Assembly (NCBI RefSeq): GCF_015482775.1
Contig: NZ_CP058214.1
Span: 434,001-498,000, forward strand
Reading direction: 5' to 3'
Length of the DNA: 64,000 bases
DNA from: Kaustia mangrovi
Lineage (GTDB): Bacteria; Pseudomonadota; Alphaproteobacteria; Rhizobiales; Im1
In this document: positions 1-10,924 of the stretch, piece after piece
Layout: each line of letters starts with the position of its first letter
Position numbering within the stretch: the stretch's first letter is position 1
Translations under genes and position numbers: made by a program
The notes under the pieces: model-generated
What the model saw: the letters and a program-made list of their open reading frames with translations, nothing else
Databases searched by the model: none
Told to the model about the DNA's origin: nothing

Positions 1-1908
1 GCCACCGGCCCCGACGGCCGCCCGAGCGCCTATGAGGCGCGCGTCATCCGCAAGCTCGCAGATGCGGCGCGCCGCGTGCTCGGCCTGTTCCACCAGACCA
101 AGGGACAGGGCATGCGCATCGTGCCCGTCGACAAGAAGGGCGCGAAGGAGCTTGCGGTCCTGCCCGGCGACGAGGCCGGCGCCAAATCCGGCGAGCTCGT
201 CTCCGCGGAGATCGTGAAGGATCGCGGCCGCGGCCTCGTGCGTGCCCGGATCCGCGAGCGGCTGGGGCGCGTGGACGACCAGCGCAATATCAGCCTCGTC
301 GCCATCCATCAGCGCGGCATTCCCGACCATTTCCCCGACGAGGTCACGGAGGCGGCAGACCGTCTCGCCCCGCTCGACCTTGCCGGCCGCACCGACATGC
401 GCGACACGCCGCTCGTCACCATCGACCCGCCCGACGCGCGCGACCATGACGATGCGGTCTGGGCGGAACCCGACGACGCCGGCGACAATGAGGGTGGCTT
501 CCGCGTCGTCGTCGCCATTGCCGATGTCGCGGCCTATGTCCACCCGGGCAGCGTGCTCGACAGGGAGGCCCGCCGGCGCGGCAACTCGGTCTATTTCCCC
601 GACCGCGTCGTGCCCATGCTGCCGGAGAAGCTGTCTGCCGATCTGTGCTCGCTGAGGGAGGGCGAGGACCGCCCTGCCCTCGCCTGCATCATGCGGTTCG
701 ACAAGGCGGGCACCAAGCTCGACCACCGCTTCGAGCGGATTGTCATGCGGTCTGCCGCCGGGCTCTCCTACGAGCAGGCCCAGGCCGCCATCGACGGGCG
801 GACGGACGACAAGACCGGCCCGCTTCTGGACCCCGTCCTGAAACCGCTCTGGGCGGCCTACCGCGCCCTGTCGGCGGCCCGCAAGCGGCGCGGCCCGCTC
901 GAGCTCGACATTCCCGAGCGCAAGCTCGTCCTCGATGCCCACGGGCTGATCGAGCGCGTGGTGACGCCGGAACGCCTCGATGCCCACAAGCTCATCGAGG
1001 AGATGATGATCCAGGCCAATGTGGCCGCCGCGGAAACGCTGGAGAAGGCGCGCGTACCGCTGATCTATCGCGTCCACGACGCACCCTCCGACGAGAAGGC
1101 AGCCGCGTTGTCTGAGTTCCTGCGCACCATCGGCCTGTCGCTCGCCAAGGGGCAGACGCTGAAGCCGCAGCATTTCAACAAGATCCTGGAGGCGGTGCGC
1201 GGGCGCGAATACGAGCATCTGGTCAACGAGGTCGTTCTGCGCACCCAGGCCCAGGCGATCTACACGCCGGAGAACGGGGGCCATTTCGGGCTCAATCTGC
1301 GCCGCTACGCCCATTTCACCTCGCCCATCCGGCGCTATGCCGACCTCATCGTGCATCGCGCGCTGATCACCGCGCACGGCTTCGGCAAGGACGGACTGAG
1401 CGAGGAGGATATCGCCCGTCTGGAGGAGACCGCGGAGACGATCTCCGATGCGGAGCGCCGTGCCATGGCCGCCGAGCGCGACACGGTCGACCGGCTCGTC
1501 GCCCGGCATCTCGCCGACAAGGTCGGCTCCGTCTTCAAGGGGCGGATCGCCGGGGTGACCCGGGCGGGTCTCTTCATCACGCTGGACGATACGGGCGCCG
1601 ACGGCTTCGTGCCCATGGGCAGCCTCATCCAGGACTTCTTCGTCTATGACGAGGCGGGCCACGCCCTCGTCGGCCGGCACACCGGCGAGACCTACCGGCT
1701 CGGCGACCGCGTCGAGGTGCGCCTCGTGGAAGTGACGCCGATTGCCGGCGGAATCCGCATGGAGATGCTCTCCGACGGCCACAAATCCGCCAAGCCCGCG
1801 AAATCCGCAAGGCCGGCGAAGACCGCAAAGTCCCGGAAACGCGACAAGGCCGCCAAGCCGCGCGGACGCGGCACGGCGCGGGGGCGAAAGAGCAAGGCGA
1901 AGGCCTGA
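1..1908 (+). CDS. rnr: Ribonuclease R, 5' end outside window
   Basis: Processive 3'-5' exoribonuclease of the RNB family that degrades structured RNA. The frame is open from base 1, so the true start and the N-terminal cold-shock region lie to the left. The catalytic metal-binding motif DPPDARDHDDAV is encoded near 425-460. The RNB signature (RYAHFTSPIRRYADLIVHRA) is near 1300-1365. A C-terminal S1 RNA-binding domain starts near 1525 (GSVFKGRIAGVTRAGLFITL). The protein ends in a long Lys/Arg/Ala-rich tail, as is common in RNase R. The order rnr-DUF983-NUDIX-rpmG is the one I remember from many Rhizobiales, where topA usually lies upstream of rnr. Identity is secure; only the length is unknown. 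Confidence 0.96.
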   Translation, partial: ATGPDGRPSAYEARVIRKLADAARRVLGLFHQTKGQGMRIVPVDKKGAKELAVLPGDEAGAKSGELVSAEIVKDRGRGLVRARIRERLGRVDDQRNISLVAIHQRGIPDHFPDEVTEAADRLAPLDLAGRTDMRDTPLVTIDPPDARDHDDAVWAEPDDAGDNEGGFRVVVAIADVAAYVHPGSVLDREARRRGNSVYFPDRVVPMLPEKLSADLCSLREGEDRPALACIMRFDKAGTKLDHRFERIVMRSAAGLSYEQAQAAIDGRTDDKTGPLLDPVLKPLWAAYRALSAARKRRGPLELDIPERKLVLDAHGLIERVVTPERLDAHKLIEEMMIQANVAAAETLEKARVPLIYRVHDAPSDEKAAALSEFLRTIGLSLAKGQTLKPQHFNKILEAVRGREYEHLVNEVVLRTQAQAIYTPENGGHFGLNLRRYAHFTSPIRRYADLIVHRALITAHGFGKDGLSEEDIARLEETAETISDAERRAMAAERDTVDRLVARHLADKVGSVFKGRIAGVTRAGLFITLDDTGADGFVPMGSLIQDFFVYDEAGHALVGRHTGETYRLGDRVEVRLVEVTPIAGGIRMEMLSDGHKSAKPAKSARPAKTAKSRKRDKAAKPRGRGTARGRKSKAKA

Positions 1909-2001
1909 GACCCCGGGGTTTGCGCCCGGCTCTTGCGTCATCGTGCCGCGCGGCGCGCGGGGCTCTTGGCGAATGCACGTCTTTTGCGCACATTATGCGG
2001 C

Positions 2002-2460
2002 ATGATCGAATATGACAGCGATTCCAAGCCTGACGGACGCAACCTGACACAGGCCATGATGCGCGGCGCCCGCCTGCGGTGCCCGGCCTGTGGCGAGGGG
2101 TCCGTCTTCGCGCGCTATCTGAAGGTGGCGCCGGTGTGCGGGGAGTGCGGCGAGGAACTGCATCATCATCGCGCGGACGACGCCCCGCCCTATTTCACCA
2201 TCTTCATCGTCGGTCACATCCTCGTGCCCATCGCACTTGCGGTGGAGCAGATCTGGCAGCCGCCCATGGGGCTGCAGATGGCCGTCTGGCTGCCGCTTGC
2301 CCTCGCCATGACGGTGTCCATGCTGCCGGTGGTGAAGGGATCGGTCGTCGGGCTGCAATGGGCGCTCTTCATGCATGGCTTCGAATATGCCGCCCGCGTC
2401 GCCAGACCGGTGCCGGTGAACGCCGGCGTTTCGCCGGAACCGTCAGAGCCCGCCACTTGA
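2002..2460 (+). CDS. DUF983 family membrane protein
   Basis: Small protein of 152 residues and unknown function. An N-terminal zinc-ribbon-like pair of knuckles (CPAC and CGEC) precedes an HHH segment and two hydrophobic membrane segments (around TIFIVGHILVPIALAVEQ and LPLALAMTVSMLPVV). This is the usual DUF983 layout. I chose the ATG at 2002 because the protein then begins directly before the conserved part; the frame stays open further upstream (to 1933), but that stretch reads like non-coding GC-rich sequence. It lies between rnr and a NUDIX gene on the same strand. The family assignment is from memory of its pattern, and the biochemical role is unknown. Confidence 0.85.
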   Translation: MIEYDSDSKPDGRNLTQAMMRGARLRCPACGEGSVFARYLKVAPVCGECGEELHHHRADDAPPYFTIFIVGHILVPIALAVEQIWQPPMGLQMAVWLPLALAMTVSMLPVVKGSVVGLQWALFMHGFEYAARVARPVPVNAGVSPEPSEPAT

Positions 2461-2522
2461 CATCGCGTCCGGCCTTGCGGCCTGATGCGGCAGTCCGAGA
2501 GATCAACCACCACCGGTCTGCC

Positions 2523-3248
2523 ATGCCAGCCACAGACAGCGCGCCGGAGCGCCATGCCGCCGCGGTGCGCCCCCGCGATGCCGCGACCCTCATCATCGTG
2601 CGCAACGACGCCGCCGAGCCGCGTATCCTGATGGGCAAACGCCATGCCGGCCATCGCTTCATGCCCAACCTGTTCGTCTTTCCCGGCGGGCGTGTCGACC
2701 CGGCCGACTGCCGCGTGGCGCCGGCCGAACCGCTTCACCCGGAGGTCGAGCGCAAGCTCATGGCGCGCATGCGCGGTCCCGCGAGCCCCCTCAGGGCGCG
2801 CGGCCTCGCCATGGCGGCGATCCGCGAGACCTTCGAGGAGACGGGGTTCGTGATCGGACGCCCGACGGACAGGCCCGGCCACAGCAGGTCCGCCGGCTGG
2901 GCGCCCTATCTGGAGACCGGCCACCGCCCCGACCTGGCACCGCTGCGCTATCTCGCGCGCGCCATCACGCCGCCCGGCGGCCCGAAGCGCTTCGATACGC
3001 GTTTCTTCGTGGTGGATGCCCGCCATGTCGCCAATCTCGAATGCCCCGTCGAGACCGACTCCGACGAGTTGCTCGACCGGCACTGGCTGAGCATCGCCGA
3101 CACGGAGAGGCTGGAGCTGCCCGCGATCACGCGCAAGATCCTTTCCCTGCTCGAGCAGGCGCTGGACCGCCCGCGCGGCATGACGCCCGACGCCCCGGTC
3201 ACCTTCCAGTATGTCCGCGCCCGCAAATGGGTCGTGGACACGCTTTAG
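2523..3248 (+). CDS. NUDIX hydrolase
   Basis: Protein of 241 residues predicted to cleave a nucleoside diphosphate linked to another moiety. The Nudix box is visible as AAIRETFEETG, matching the REUXEEXGU core, about 100 residues in, with a preceding LFVFPGGRVD strand typical of the fold. The start ATG at 2523 gives a protein that begins shortly before the conserved TLIIVRN strand. The substrate cannot be read from sequence. The gene follows DUF983 by about 60 bases and precedes rpmG, a conserved alphaproteobacterial neighbourhood. Confidence 0.88.
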   Translation: MPATDSAPERHAAAVRPRDAATLIIVRNDAAEPRILMGKRHAGHRFMPNLFVFPGGRVDPADCRVAPAEPLHPEVERKLMARMRGPASPLRARGLAMAAIRETFEETGFVIGRPTDRPGHSRSAGWAPYLETGHRPDLAPLRYLARAITPPGGPKRFDTRFFVVDARHVANLECPVETDSDELLDRHWLSIADTERLELPAITRKILSLLEQALDRPRGMTPDAPVTFQYVRARKWVVDTL

Positions 3249-3263
3249 ACGCGCCCGTCTCCC

Positions 3264-3292
3264 TTGACACGGGCAAGCCCTTGCGCGATACC
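3264..3292 (+). promoter_or_regulatory. Candidate sigma-70 promoter of rpmG
   Basis: A perfect -35 hexamer TTGACA at 3264-3269 is followed after 17 bases by GATACC at 3287-3292. It lies about 60 bases upstream of rpmG. Spacing and the -35 match support a housekeeping promoter; no transcription data are available here. Confidence 0.55.
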
Positions 3293-3350
3293 CACGCCCT
3301 GACAGCGTTCGGGCACGGGCCCGGGCGGTTTCCGAGGAGTTCTATACGCC

Positions 3351-3518
3351 ATGGCAAAGCCGACGACGGTCAAGATCCGGCTCGTGAGCACGGCGGATAC
3401 CGGCTTCTTCTACGTGACGAAGAAGAACACCCGCACGATGACCGAGAAGCTCACGCTCAAGAAGTACGATCCCGTGGCGCGCAAGCACGTCGAGTTCAAG
3501 GAAGCCAAGATCAAGTAG
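3351..3518 (+). CDS. rpmG: 50S ribosomal protein L33
   Basis: Ribosomal protein L33 of 55 residues, the normal length, found in the large subunit near the E site. The translation starts [20 protein letters not shown] and ends in EFKEAKIK, with the Lys/Thr-rich centre ([20 protein letters not shown]) characteristic of the family. It lacks the zinc-binding cysteines found in some L33 paralogues, so it is the zinc-free form. It is flanked by a good sigma-70 promoter and by a hairpin terminator, so it is probably a single-gene unit. Confidence 0.97.
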   Translation: MAKPTTVKIRLVSTADTGFFYVTKKNTRTMTEKLTLKKYDPVARKHVEFKEAKIK

Positions 3519-3548
3519 CGCGCCGACGGAACAGCATCCCTGGTGGAG

Positions 3549-3579
3549 AAAAGGCATCGCACCGCGCGGTGCCTTTTTG
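3549..3579 (+). terminator. Rho-independent terminator of rpmG
   Basis: A hairpin (AAAGGCA ... TGCCTTT, with an inner GCACCG/CGGTGC alternative) runs directly into a TTTTT tract, 30 bases after the rpmG stop codon. Confidence 0.85.
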
Positions 3580-3669
3580 CTATTGTCTCATGCCAATGGC
3601 GCACCCCGTCCCCGCGGGACGTCGATATGCGCCCAGGCTCCCGAGACCATACCGTCCACAAGACGCATC

Positions 3670-5168
<1,499 letters not shown>

Positions 5169-5175
<7 letters not shown>

Positions 5176-6581
5176 AATTCGCCTGCCGGCCCTGCCCCCA
5201 CCGGGCGGGGGCCGGCGGCGATGGCGCCGACGACCTTGTTGCGCCCGCTTCGCTTGGCCCTGTAGAGCGCCTGATCGGCTCGCCGGAGAAGGCGGTCCGC
5301 CGTATCGTCCGGGCCATCGAACGCCGCAACCCCTATGGACAGCGAGATATCGACGCCCGGCCCCTCGGGCGAGGCTGGGAATGGCGACGACGATATCGCC
5401 GTGCGCACACGCTCCGCGATACGATATGCCCGCTGGGCGTCCGTTTCCGGCAGGACGACGATGAACTCCTCCCCGCCGACGCGGCAGGGCAGATCGAGAT
5501 GGCGGACATTCGCCCGGATGCGCCCGGCGATCTCCTTCAGCACCGCGTCCCCGACGGCATGGCCGTAGGTGTCGTTCACGGACTTGAAGAAATCGACGTC
5601 TATGGCGAGGACCGCCATGGGGCGGCTGCGATGGGCGGCCCCGTCCACGAGCGTGCCGAGATGGGTCTCCATATAGCGCCGGTTGTAGAAGCCTGTCAGC
5701 TCGTCGACAATGGCCATCTCCATGGACCGCTGCACGCTGCGGCGCAGCCGTTCCGTATAGCGCCAGCGCCGGATCTGCGTATTGGCGCGTGCCAGGAGCT
5801 CATTTGGCTCGACGGGTCGGACCAGATAGTCGTTCACGCCCATGTCGAGCCCGCGCAGCAAGCGGTCGGTCTCGGTTTCGCCGACCACCAGGAGAATGGG
5901 GATGTGGCGGGTGCGCTCCGCGGACCGCAGTTGCGAGCACAATCTCAGGCCGTCGAACGTCTCCCCGTCGAGATTGACGATGACGAGCTCGACCGCGCGC
6001 TCGCCCGCCTCGTCGAGTGCACGGCGGGGGTCGTGCATCGCCATGACCTCGTGGCCCTTCAGCCCCCGATCCATATCCGCCTCCAGGAGGCCCGTATCGT
6101 CGACCAGCATGACGCGTGCCGGCCGGTCGAGCGGCAGGTCGGGGCCCACTTCGTCCACGAGGCCCATCCGCTCCCCGGTCGACGCCCGCGCGCGCAACTC
6201 GTCGATGGCGGATTTCAGCCGGACGAGATTGCGCAGCCGGCAGAACAGCGCGGTGTCGTCGACGGGCTTGACGAGGAAGTCATCGGCCCCCGATTCAAGG
6301 CCCCGGAGCCTTTCCTCCGGCTCGTCATGCGCGGTCACCATGACGACGGGCACATGCTGGAGACGGAAATTGCCCTTGATGCGCCGGCATACCTCCACAC
6401 CGTCCATACCCGGCATCACGAGGTCGACCAGAACGATATCGGGCGCGTGGCGCTCCGCGAGCGCCAGCGCCTCCGGCCCGCTCATGGCGGTCATGACGTC
6501 GAAATACTCCGCCGTGAGCTTTGCCTCGAGGATTTTCACATTGGCCGGGACGTCATCGACGACGAGAATCCTGGCGCTCAT
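5169..6581 (-). CDS. pleD: PleD-like diguanylate cyclase response regulator
   Basis: Response regulator of 470 residues that makes cyclic di-GMP. Order: receiver 1 ([11 protein letters not shown] holds the phosphoacceptor Asp; [20 protein letters not shown] and KPVD follow), receiver 2 ([13 protein letters not shown] ... [12 protein letters not shown], where the expected Asp position reads Asn, as adaptor receivers often do), then a GGDEF domain with active-site GGEEF and the inhibitory RxxD site (RHLD) just upstream. This is the REC-REC-GGDEF layout of Caulobacter PleD, which drives the motile-to-sessile switch. The start overlaps the stop of divK by 4 bases (ATGA), so the two are translationally coupled. 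Confidence 0.94.
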
Positions 6582-6952
6582 GCCCGGTCCCTGAAAAAGC
6601 TGTCGATGGTCTGCAGGAAGCTCGCAACCGAGATCGGCTTGGAGATATAGGCTTCGCAGCCGCCTTCGCGAATACGCTCCTCGTCGCCCTTCATGGCGAA
6701 GGCCGTCACCGCGATCACCGGGATCTGCCGGAGGTCGTCGTCCTCCTTCAGCCACTTCGTGACCTCCAGCCCCGACACCTCCGGGAGCTGGATATCCATC
6801 AGGATCAGATCCGGCATGTTCTCGCGCGCGATCTCGAGTGCCGACAACCCGTCTCGGGTCTGGAGCGTGTTGTAGCCATGGGCCTCGAGCAGATCATGAA
6901 ACAGCTTCATGTTCAGCTCGTTGTCTTCGACGATGAGTACGGTCTTGGCCAT
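6578..6952 (-). CDS. divK: Single-domain response regulator DivK
   Basis: Stand-alone receiver of 124 residues. The acidic pocket (VEDNE), phosphoacceptor Asp ([13 protein letters not shown]), Thr/Ala switch ([15 protein letters not shown]) and Lys (YISKPIS) are all intact. In alphaproteobacteria DivK controls the kinases that set cell polarity and CtrA activity. The start ATG at 6952 was chosen over an upstream extension (to 7012) because the protein then starts [11 protein letters not shown], exactly at the receiver's first strand. It is the first gene of the divK-pleD operon. Confidence 0.95.
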   Translation of the reverse strand: MAKTVLIVEDNELNMKLFHDLLEAHGYNTLQTRDGLSALEIARENMPDLILMDIQLPEVSGLEVTKWLKEDDDLRQIPVIAVTAFAMKGDEERIREGGCEAYISKPISVASFLQTIDSFFRDRA

Positions 6953-7169
6953 GGTCGCGTTGCGCTCTGGGTCGTGGCCCTGCGGGACTGCGTTGACGAG
7001 GTTTGGCGTCATTCTTAAGGTCCCCTCGACATTTGGCCACCATGAAGCCTGTGCCCCAAATCGATTCGCTCATGGTGACCGGGCAGCTATAGCGGCCACC
7101 GGGTAACCAACAGCTTAAACGAGAGGACGTGCCCGCCTTGTCACGGGCGTCCCGACGGGATCGGACTCC

Positions 7170-7466
7170 ATGCGTAAAACAACCGCAATGACCGCAGAAA
7201 GCGCGGAAATCCTCGCGCTCCGGGCCCTTCAGTTCCTCGCCTCCGACCCGGAACGGCTGGGCCGTTTCCTCGCCGCGACCGGCACCGGGCCGGAGGACCT
7301 GAAGGCGCGAGCCGGCGACCCGACATTCCTCGGCTCCGTGCTCGACCACCTGCTGCAGGACGAATCCCTGATCTTCCTGTTCGCGGAGACGGAGAACATC
7401 TCGCCTGCCACACCGGAGGCGGCGCGCCGGATGCTGCCCGGCGGCCTGCCGTTGGCGGAGGGCTGA
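7170..7466 (+). CDS. DUF3572 family protein
   Basis: Small soluble protein of up to 98 residues and unknown function, common next to divK in Rhizobiales. The recognisable core is AEILALRALQFLASDPERLGRFLAATG. The ATG at 7188 (MTAESAEIL) is an equally good start and would give 92 residues. It is divergent from divK and is followed 5 bases later by the HAD gene, so the two are probably cotranscribed. Confidence 0.82.
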   Translation: MRKTTAMTAESAEILALRALQFLASDPERLGRFLAATGTGPEDLKARAGDPTFLGSVLDHLLQDESLIFLFAETENISPATPEAARRMLPGGLPLAEG

Positions 7467-7471
7467 GCGAT

Positions 7472-8131
7472 ATGGTGAGCGATATCACGCGCATGCAGAT
7501 CGAGAGGCTCTCGCTCGACGGGACCCGCCCGCTCATCATCTGCGATGTGGACGAGGTCGTGGTGCATTTCCTGCGCGCACTGGAGGCCTTCCTTGCCGGG
7601 CGGCAATGCTGGCTCGACCCGGCGAGCTTCGCACTCAATGGCAATGTCCGCCGCCGCGAGACGAACGAACCGGTCTCGACGGACGAGCTCGGCGACCTCC
7701 TCCATGCGTTCTTTGCCGCCGAGACGGCCAATTTCGAAGCCATCGAGGGGGCGGCCGACGGGCTTGGCGCACTGAGCGCCCATGCCGACATCGTCATGCT
7801 GACCAATCTGCCGGAGACCTATTACGACGACCGCCGGCAGAATCTCGAACGCCACGGAATGGCCTACCCCGTGGTGGTCAATTCCGGCCCCAAGGGCCCG
7901 GCCGTCGACCTGCTGGTGGGGACCCGCAGCGCGCCTGTGATTTTCCTCGATGACAGTCCGAGCAATATCGAATCGGTGCGCGAAACGGTACCGCACACCC
8001 ATATCGTTCACTTCATGCAGGATGAGCGCTTCGCGCGCCATATCAATGATTTCGGGGATATTTTCCTGGCGACGGACAATTGGGCGGAGACGACGGACCG
8101 GCTCGGCGAGTTGCTCGTCCGGATGGACTGA
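7472..8131 (+). CDS. HAD superfamily phosphatase
   Basis: Predicted haloacid-dehalogenase-fold hydrolase of 219 residues. The four HAD motifs can be placed: motif I DVDEVV near residue 27 (nucleophile Asp plus acid/base Asp), motif II Thr in MLTNLPE, motif III Lys in NSGPKGPAV, motif IV acidic pair in IFLDDSPSN. A helical cap lies between motifs I and II. The substrate is unknown. It lies between DUF3572 and a ROK kinase with gaps of under 10 bases, suggesting an operon with dinB at its end. Confidence 0.85.
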   Translation: MVSDITRMQIERLSLDGTRPLIICDVDEVVVHFLRALEAFLAGRQCWLDPASFALNGNVRRRETNEPVSTDELGDLLHAFFAAETANFEAIEGAADGLGALSAHADIVMLTNLPETYYDDRRQNLERHGMAYPVVVNSGPKGPAVDLLVGTRSAPVIFLDDSPSNIESVRETVPHTHIVHFMQDERFARHINDFGDIFLATDNWAETTDRLGELLVRMD

Positions 8132-8139
8132 GAGCCGCG

Positions 8140-9069
8140 ATGCCGGCCCCGCTGCGCATCGGTATCGACCTCGGCGGCACCAAGATCGCCGTGATCGCGC
8201 TCGACGCGGACGATACGGTCGCAGCCTCCCGGCGGATCGCCGCGCCGCGCGACGACTATGCCGCCACCCTGCGCACCCTGTCCGAACTCGTCGGCGCCAT
8301 CGAAACGGAAACGGGCCGTTCGGGCTCGGTCGGCGTCGGCATTCCGGGGTCGCTCTCGCCACGCACGGGGCTGCTCCGCAATGCCAACTCGACCTGGCTC
8401 AATGGCCGCCCGCTCGGCCGCGATCTGGAAACCGCCCTCGCCCGGCCCGTGCGCGTCGCCAACGACGCCAACTGCCTTGCCTTGTCGGAGGCTCATGACG
8501 GCGCCGGCCGCGGTGCCGACACTCTCTTCGGCGTCATCCTCGGCACAGGCTGCGGCGGCGGGCTCGTGATCGGCGGTCGCCTCCATATGGGCCATCACGA
8601 CATCGCCGGGGAATGGGGCCACAATCCCCTGCCCTGGCCGCACAGCGACGAGATACCCGGCCCCGCCTGCTGGTGCGGCAGGCAGGGCTGCCTGGAGGTC
8701 TGGCTGTCCGGACCGGGCCTTGCCGCCGACCACGCCCGGACAACCGGCGAGACGCTGGAGGCGCACGAGATCGCGGCGCGGGCCATGGCCGGCGGAGCGG
8801 CGGAATCAGCGACGCTCGCACGCCATGCCGACCGGCTCGCGCGCGGTCTCGCCACCATCGTCAACACGCTCGACCCGGATGCGATCGTGCTCGGCGGCGG
8901 GCTGTCGAACATCGCCGCGCTCTACGAGCTGGTGCCGCCGCTCCTGCCGCGCCACGTCTTCTCCGACTATTGCGAGGCTGTGCTGTTGCCGCCCGCCCAT
9001 GGCGCGGACAGCGGCGTGCGCGGCGCGGCACGCCTGTGGGACGAACGGGGCCGGTCCGCGCTACAGTGA
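8140..9069 (+). CDS. ROK family sugar kinase
   Basis: ATP-dependent sugar kinase of 309 residues. It begins with the phosphate-binding [11 protein letters not shown] loop. It then has [11 protein letters not shown] (catalytic Asp region), [13 protein letters not shown], the ROK zinc-binding motif [10 protein letters not shown], and [21 protein letters not shown]. The zinc motif and GEWGHNPL resemble N-acetylglucosamine or fructose kinases; which sugar is used cannot be decided. Start ATG 8140 follows the HAD stop by 8 bases. Its stop TGA shares one base with the dinB start. Confidence 0.9.
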   Translation: MPAPLRIGIDLGGTKIAVIALDADDTVAASRRIAAPRDDYAATLRTLSELVGAIETETGRSGSVGVGIPGSLSPRTGLLRNANSTWLNGRPLGRDLETALARPVRVANDANCLALSEAHDGAGRGADTLFGVILGTGCGGGLVIGGRLHMGHHDIAGEWGHNPLPWPHSDEIPGPACWCGRQGCLEVWLSGPGLAADHARTTGETLEAHEIAARAMAGGAAESATLARHADRLARGLATIVNTLDPDAIVLGGGLSNIAALYELVPPLLPRHVFSDYCEAVLLPPAHGADSGVRGAARLWDERGRSALQ

Positions 9070-10409
9070 TGGCGGAACAACCAAGCCCCTCTGCCGCCAT
9101 GACCGCAGGACACTCCGAGACCAGACGCGATCCGGGCTTCTGCCGCGACTGCCTGGCGCCGGCCGCGCCGAAGGACAGGCGGTGCCGTGCCTGCGGCAGT
9201 CCGCGCATCCTGCGCCACCCGGAGCTCGACACGCTGAGCGTCGCCCATCTCGATTGCGACGCCTTCTATGCCGCAATCGAGAAGCGCGACAATCCGGACC
9301 TCAGGGACAAGCCCCTGATCATCGGCGGCGGGCGGCGCGGCGTCGTCTCGACGGCCTGCTATATCGCCCGCATCAATGGCGTGCACTCCGCCATGCCCAT
9401 GTTCAAGGCGCTGAAGCTCTGCCCGGATGCGGTCGTCCTGCGCCCGGACATGGAGAAATACGCCGCGGTCGGCCGCGAGGTCCGCGCGCTCATGGAAGAG
9501 CTCACGCCGCTTGTGGAACCGCTCTCCATCGACGAGGCCTTTCTCGACCTCACCGGCACGGAGCGGCTTCACGGGCGCAGCCCGGCCCTGACGCTTGCCG
9601 CGCTCGCAAGGCGCATCGAGAAGGAGATCGGCATCACCGTCTCCGTGGGCCTTGCCCCCAACAAGTTCCTTGCCAAGGTCGCCTCCGACCTCGACAAGCC
9701 GCGCGGCTTCTCCGTGATCGGGCGTGCCGACATCCACGACTTCCTTGCCGACCAGCCGGTGAGCATCATCTGGGGCGCCGGGCGGACCCTGTGCGCGAAG
9801 CTCGCCCGCGACGGCATCCATACGATTGGCCATCTCCAGCGCAAGGAGAAGTCCGATCTCATGCGCCGCTATGGCAGCATGGGCGCCCGCCTCTATCACC
9901 TCGCCCGCGGCGAGGACCACAGGCGCGTCACGCCCCATGGCGCCCCGAAGAGCATCTCGTCGGAAACCACCTTCGAGGACGATCTCGCCGACCCCACCAC
10001 GCTGGAGAAGATTCTCTGGCGGCTCTGCGAGAAGGTCTCGCGCCGCGCCAAGGCCTCCGGCTATGCCGGCACGGGCGTCGCGCTCAAGCTCAAGACCGCC
10101 TCCTTCAGGATCCGGACGCGCCATACTCTCCTGTCGGAGCCGACCCAGCTTGCCGAGCGCATCTACCGGGCCGCCCGCCCGCTGCTTGCCCGCGAGACCG
10201 ACGGCACCGCCTTCCGCCTTATCGGCGTCGGCATCGACCATCTCGCCGACGCCGACGGCGCGGACCCCGAAAGCCCGCTCGATCCCACGACCATGCGGCT
10301 CGCCCGCGCCGAGCACGCCATGGACAAGCTGCGCGCCCGCTTCGGCCGCGACGCCGTCGACAAGGGCCTCGTCTTCACGCCGAGGCCGAAGGCCGGCCAT
10401 GACGAGTAG
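9069..10409 (+). CDS. dinB: DNA polymerase IV with N-terminal zinc knuckle
   Basis: Y-family translesion polymerase of 446 residues. The palm carries [17 protein letters not shown] (first catalytic Asp) and [10 protein letters not shown] (catalytic Asp-Glu); helix-hairpin-helix and little-finger regions follow. About 40 residues ahead of the polymerase core is a CRDC ... CRAC pair that looks like a zinc ribbon, a feature I recall in alphaproteobacterial DinB with long N termini. An alternative start at 9099 would keep the zinc knuckle. The gene follows the ROK kinase with a TGATG overlap and is likely the last gene of that operon. No GTTC-N7-GTTC box was found directly upstream. Confidence 0.94.
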   Translation: MAEQPSPSAAMTAGHSETRRDPGFCRDCLAPAAPKDRRCRACGSPRILRHPELDTLSVAHLDCDAFYAAIEKRDNPDLRDKPLIIGGGRRGVVSTACYIARINGVHSAMPMFKALKLCPDAVVLRPDMEKYAAVGREVRALMEELTPLVEPLSIDEAFLDLTGTERLHGRSPALTLAALARRIEKEIGITVSVGLAPNKFLAKVASDLDKPRGFSVIGRADIHDFLADQPVSIIWGAGRTLCAKLARDGIHTIGHLQRKEKSDLMRRYGSMGARLYHLARGEDHRRVTPHGAPKSISSETTFEDDLADPTTLEKILWRLCEKVSRRAKASGYAGTGVALKLKTASFRIRTRHTLLSEPTQLAERIYRAARPLLARETDGTAFRLIGVGIDHLADADGADPESPLDPTTMRLARAEHAMDKLRARFGRDAVDKGLVFTPRPKAGHDE

Positions 10410-10526
10410 GACCGGCCCGATGCGCGCGCTTGCACGGGGGTGCGATGCATGTTCTGCTTGCCGCCACACGCGGATGCTGTCAGACAATTGCGCTCCATGC
10501 CATCTGCACGAATTGGGGGGTTCCCG

Positions 10527-10910
10527 ATGAAATATGTGACGACCGGTGCCATTGCAGGCCTCGCCATGATGGGGATGCTCGCCCCGGCCAATGCCTTCAT
10601 GAGCGAAACCCAGTTCTCCAACATGAAGTTCGCGCTGCCGGAATGGGCCGAACTCAATGCGTGCCTGTCGCTGAACGAGAAGACAGCGGATCTTCGCGAG
10701 ACCTTCCTGAAGGCCATCGAATATGCCTGTCCCGGCGACGACGCCCAGATGACCTCCATCAAGAAGAAATGGGACAACAAGGCCGGCGAGGTCCTTCAGG
10801 AGCATGAGCAGGGGCTGAAGCCCTGCGCCAAGCTCACCGACCTCGACGGGCTGCGCAAGGCCGCCGCCGACGAGATCCAGAAGGTGATCATCGACGCCCG
10901 GTGCAACTGA
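10527..10910 (+). CDS. Small secreted protein with four cysteines
   Basis: Unrecognised protein of 127 residues. MKYVTTGAIAGLAMMGMLAPANA is a clear Sec signal peptide with an A-x-A cleavage site; the mature part is about 104 residues, mostly helical in character, with four cysteines (NACLS, YACPG, KPCAK, ARCN) that could form two disulfides in the periplasm. A GGGGGG ribosome site precedes ATG 10527. It is followed after 14 bases by the convergent MocR gene. No function is inferred. Confidence 0.75.
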   Translation: MKYVTTGAIAGLAMMGMLAPANAFMSETQFSNMKFALPEWAELNACLSLNEKTADLRETFLKAIEYACPGDDAQMTSIKKKWDNKAGEVLQEHEQGLKPCAKLTDLDGLRKAAADEIQKVIIDARCN

Positions 10911-10924
10911 TCGGTTGACCGGCA

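Noticed and set aside
6953-7169. CtrA box upstream of divK
   Set aside because: GTAACCAACAGCTTAA near 7106-7121 has the wrong spacing for TTAA-N7-TTAA.
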